Of a DNA stretch of 64,000 nt, positions 60,683 to 64,000 are shown in pieces. Under the pieces are notes generated by a model. That model was not told the origin of the DNA. It saw only the letters and a program-made list of their open reading frames with translations, and made no database searches. Both the position numbers and the translations under genes were made by a program. The stretch comes from Perkinsus olseni (Eukaryota > Perkinsozoa > Perkinsida > Perkinsidae): the NCBI GenBank assembly GCA_013115135.1, contig JABANP010000097.1, forward strand, positions 1-64,000, given 5' to 3'. How positions within the stretch are numbered: position 1 is the first letter of the stretch; every line of letters begins with the position of its first letter.

Positions 60683-62313
60683 TCAACGTTTCATGCTACA
60701 CGAGTATGCTGTTGAAGGACCTCCTGATACTCCACGCTTTGCCAATTCTATGAAGTATTCATCGTCCATCATTGCCACAACAGGCTTCCATCTGTCTCGT
60801 CTTCTCGACTCTACGACTGAGGCTGCTGCTGCTGCAGCGGCGCCCCCTTCACTGATGCTCTTATCACAGCTCGGAGAGGTCGTCGCATCACTGCTAGATG
60901 AAGTGGCCTGTTGGTGTGGAGAAGGAGTCGTCGTGATTGTCATGGGGCTGTCGGGGTGGTGTCCTTCATGCGCTGCATCAGCTACTGATACCTCCTGCAC
61001 CTCGGCTGTTGAAAGGACGCTCCTTTGTGATGCCTTCCGACCCTGTGGTGGGATGGGTGGGAGTCTCAAAGGCTTATCCTTTGTTGAATGGCCCTGGCCG
61101 AGTATACCCCCATCCCGTGTCCGGGGCCTTGGCATCATCGCAGCTCTGTATCCAGTCACGCCAGCACTGCGGGTCCTGAATTGTGGGAGACAGTTACCAC
61201 TGGCATCGCCGGCAATGAGCCTACCGATATCGTTTCACCGTCTCCTCCATTTCCCGCCGTCGGAGGCTCAACTCGTGGGCCTGCCTCGCTGCTGCTTCTT
61301 GCTGTTCCCTCAACACCCGTTGGTGGGTCTCTTTCGCCCTCCTCGCTGCCAACCTCCTCGCCTTCTCAACACCCTCGTTTCCTATCATGGTGTAGTGATC
61401 GGGGACCTCTCTTCTCTCAAGAGTGGACATCTTCTTCATCCTCTCCCTTGTACGTCGTCGTAGCTGATCGACCCTCATCCTATCAGCAGCCAGCCTGGCC
61501 TGAGCCTGCCGTTCCTCGGCCTCCCTTCGGGCAGCATCCTCTTCCCTAGCCTGCCGAACCCTCTCCGCTACACGTTCGGCGGCTGCGTGTTGTTCCCTAG
61601 TCGCTCTTTCATCATTGACAGCTTTCCGTCGGCGACTCTCCTCTGCTTCGATAGCTTCGTGTTGCATTCGAGCCCGTCGTTGTCTAGCTACAGTCCGAAG
61701 GGTACGGGCTACTCTGCGCTGCAATCGCAGTATTTTCCTCTCTTCCTGCCCCGGGTCACCCTCAACGCCTGCCCCTGCCGGTTTCATCGTATCACGCCGT
61801 TCTCTCTCGTACCATGCTTTAAGCCTGGCTCGAGCAGCGTCGGCTCCCTTCTGGTCTGCCCTCGGTTTGTAGGAGGCCCTTCTCCACCTCGAGCTGCTCC
61901 TCTAACTTTGCTATATTTATCCTCATCTGCGCAATTCTTGCTTCATCGTAGCCCTCACTTCTATCAGCCTTCCTTTCTCTGTGTTTCCCTCGACGCATTG
62001 TACCCTTCATCTTTTCCTTCATCTCCCGGGTTATCTCATCGAGTGTATCCAAAGCGTGATGGTATGCTTCTTCGTCGTTGTGAAGCTCACCATCGACGCA
62101 GCGGGTATCCCGGCCGCGAGGCCTCAAGCCGCCAGCAGAACGACTGCCTGACAAAACTCGTTTGCCTCTCCTAGGCCGTCCTGAAGTTATACACTCTGAT
62201 TGGTTCGTTCGTGTATCCACTGAACTTTCGGCTACTGTAGGGGAGAGTGGCCGTTGCAGCAATTGTTGTGCACGAGCTAGGGTTACGGCGAGAGCAGCAG
62301 CATCATCATCCAT
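60683..62313 (-). CDS. Charged coiled-coil protein (514 aa)
   Basis: Model complement(join(60683..61175, 61225..61850, 61888..62313)) totals 1545 nt. Introns are 49 and 37 nt, GT-AG; the 37-nt one is the shortest I can support in the window. Starts MDDDAAALAVTLARAQQLLQ, then a basic linker, a long Arg/Glu/Ala coiled coil (ARIAQMRINIAKLEEQLE; RVRQAREEDAARREAEERQA; ERMKKMSTLERREVPDHYTM), then a disordered P/S/T-rich C-terminus (DGGILGQGHSTKDKPLRLPP). No enzymatic domain. Could be structural or cytoskeletal; function unknown. Confidence 0.75.
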
Positions 62314-62574
62314 TATCAAGGTTGATCTAACAGCGGAAGGCTGTACCGCCAATACTCACGGCGCAGAGTCTTGAAATGCCTACCATGATAGCCCCCATTC
62401 GATGCACTCCACGCAAGTTCATACGATACATCGTCAACGATCCACTCGTGAACTAGTCGAAAAAAAGTCAGGGAAGATTATCGTATAACAAATCAGAGAG
62501 GCATGATGGAGTTCCCTGTTTTCCATGGGAACCCCATTAACATGACTACGGTGGCGCCATCCATGATTGATCAG

Positions 62575-63959
62575 TCATTGATGATGATCGATGAGGTCCC
62601 AGTTGTTAGCGACCATCTCAGCGAACTGGACGACTGTTTCTGATATCCACTGGAATCCCGTTTTCCATGGTAACCAACCTTGAGGCCAGCCCACATGCCC
62701 ACCTGTCTGTGTTATCAAGGAGAAGAGATACTTGGAAGCTGTTGGGGGTAATACAGCACCAGCCTCAACGTGTATGATAGGGTCATCGCAAGAGTGTAGC
62801 AGAAGAGTTGGTATGGCAATATCCCTGCCACCACTACTGTACTTCTCACTACAAGCGCTCATATCATGGTAATAGTCAATAACATCATCATACCCATGGA
62901 CAGCAGCAGGGATGAGGGCATCCAATTCATAGAGGTCGGATGGCCTGACATACCAATGAGGGTCGGATGGAGCGAAGCCTGTCCTCTTGACCATCGGGCC
63001 ATGTACGCCCTGCTTCAGTTCGAAGGCCAGCATCGGTTGCCATAGTTCTCGGGATACAGGATTATCAACCCTCCGCCAGAGGCGGATGCCTCCTGATATC
63101 GATACACATGCGTGGAGTTGCCCTCGCAGCTGCCAACCATACTTAGCAACCATGTTAGTAGCGATGACCCCGCCCATACTGTACCCGACAAGAGTGAGGG
63201 GGACTTTGCCTGAGGTGGCCTGATGACATATACCAACAGCAGCACGAGCATCACTAACTCTAGCGCCAGAGAAAGAGCCTCTGGGCCCGCCAACTATGGG
63301 GGTGCCACCCAGGCCTCGAGCGATCATACAACAGATGGCATAACCCTGGGGAAGGGCAGTGTGGTAGAGGTCGTTGAGGTAGCCTTCAGTAGAGCAGCCA
63401 TTGAGACCATGGAGGACGAGGATGACGCCAGTGACGTGAGTCGATGATGGCAAGAACCAATCTAGGGCTATTGGCTGACCATCACTCGTCATCATCCATC
63501 GTCTATGGTAGGGCAAGGAAGGCTTAGTCGCTGTAATGAAGAGTATAGCAGTAGCCCAGTGGCCACTTGTAATGAGAGGGGCTGCATCATAGGCTTCCAA
63601 CCTGCTACTCAGGAGAGTACCAATGGCCCGGGCGAAAGGAGTCCCATCGAGTCCAGGCCCATGGACCCCTGGAACAACTCCACCTCGCATCCATCTCGTA
63701 GCGGTACTTCGGTGTAGAGGAGGATGATGAGGATGGTAGCGGATACTGGTAGTGTATATTGATAGGGATAGTCCAGTATGATAGGTAAGAGGAATGCTAG
63801 TGGTAGTAGGACATGCCGGGAGGCCTCCAAAGCGAGTAGGACGAGGGAGAAGAGGACCCACAGTGAGGGGGGAGGCGGGGTCTTCAACTCCGGCTGTGGT
63901 ATATGAGACTTGTCTTTTGTAACACGACACACGGATGCCCAAAACTCTCGAACCGTCAT
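62575..63959 (-). CDS. Alpha/beta hydrolase, ABHD1/2/3-EMB8-YheT type (439 aa)
   Basis: Model complement(join(62575..63601, 63667..63959)) totals 1320 nt with one 65-nt intron whose donor is GTCCAT (atypical after GT) and whose removal joins ELFQG to LEAYDAAPLITSGHW. The N-terminus has a long membrane segment (SLWVLFSLVLLALEA, LLPLAFLLPIIL). The hydrolase fold shows the SGHWATA family signature, DGQPIALDWF, VILVLHGLNG, ARGLGGTPI, LTLVGYSMGGVIATNMVAKY (nucleophile Ser), LLLHSCDDPIIHVEA (Asp) and GGHVGWPQGW (His), so the triad is complete. Members are membrane-anchored lipid esterases or lipases; substrate unknown. The start at 63959 keeps the TM region. Repeat content is low, like its right-end neighbours. 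Confidence 0.9.
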
Positions 63960-64000
63960 CGATGAGAACCCCACCGCAGTGCTGCTGGCAGCGGTAGGGG

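Overview
This window looks like nuclear DNA from an intron-rich unicellular eukaryote. Genes are broken by short GT-AG introns of about 37-130 nt, and several models can be assembled exon by exon with intact reading frames. Exons and introns alike are full of trinucleotide runs (ATC/GAT, CAA/CAG, GTA), which give long Q, D, S, T, H and N tracts in the proteins. An IspD gene implies a plastid-type isoprenoid (MEP) pathway, so a plastid-bearing or relic-plastid lineage fits. A perkinsid or other alveolate is my best guess, but nothing here proves the taxon.

Layout, left to right. 1-5392 (+): 5'-truncated coiled-coil protein ending in a Rubicon-homology cysteine domain. 5585-6131 (+): small three-exon protein of unknown role. 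7553-9542 (+): RluA-type pseudouridine synthase. 9772-13501 (+): helical-repeat gene in which the two halves of a SET domain occur in reversed order. 13968-15676 (+): IspD. 15763-16870 (+): two unrecognised ORFs. 17195-18637 (-): unrecognised four-exon gene. 19016-23108 (-): COG4, a Golgi tethering subunit, carrying an unusual non-repetitive insert. 23552-36695 (-): three tandem genes (A, B, C) for a large multi-pass family 2 glycosyltransferase. 36875-36952: nested inverted repeats. 36973-39225 (-): coiled-coil protein with a C-terminal RING interrupted by a frame break. 39448-44273 (-): unrecognised repeat-rich gene. 44345-45396 (-): GNAT acetyltransferase. 45644-46465 (-): ADAT2/Tad2 tRNA deaminase. 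46502-47824 (-): aldo/keto reductase with a hydrophobic tail. 48204-52472 (+): synaptojanin-like Sac plus inositol 5-phosphatase. 52798-54245 (-): S1/P1 nuclease-like protein with altered zinc ligands. 54623-55267 (+): four-EF-hand protein. 55426-57139 (+): 2-oxoglutarate/Fe(II) dioxygenase with a changed iron motif. 57288-59372 (+): unrecognised. From about 59.4 kb the sequence becomes much less repetitive: 59682-60367 (+) secreted-type unknown, 60683-62313 (-) coiled coil, 62575-63959 (-) alpha/beta hydrolase.

There is no operon logic. Neighbours are mostly unrelated housekeeping genes on both strands. A membrane-traffic flavour is visible (Rubicon-homology protein, COG4, synaptojanin), and the glycosyltransferase array is the main lineage-specific expansion.

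The most interesting signals are the fast turnover of short introns among the three glycosyltransferase copies, against a 128-nt block identical between copies B and C; the reversed SET halves; and metal-site changes in the dioxygenase and the nuclease.
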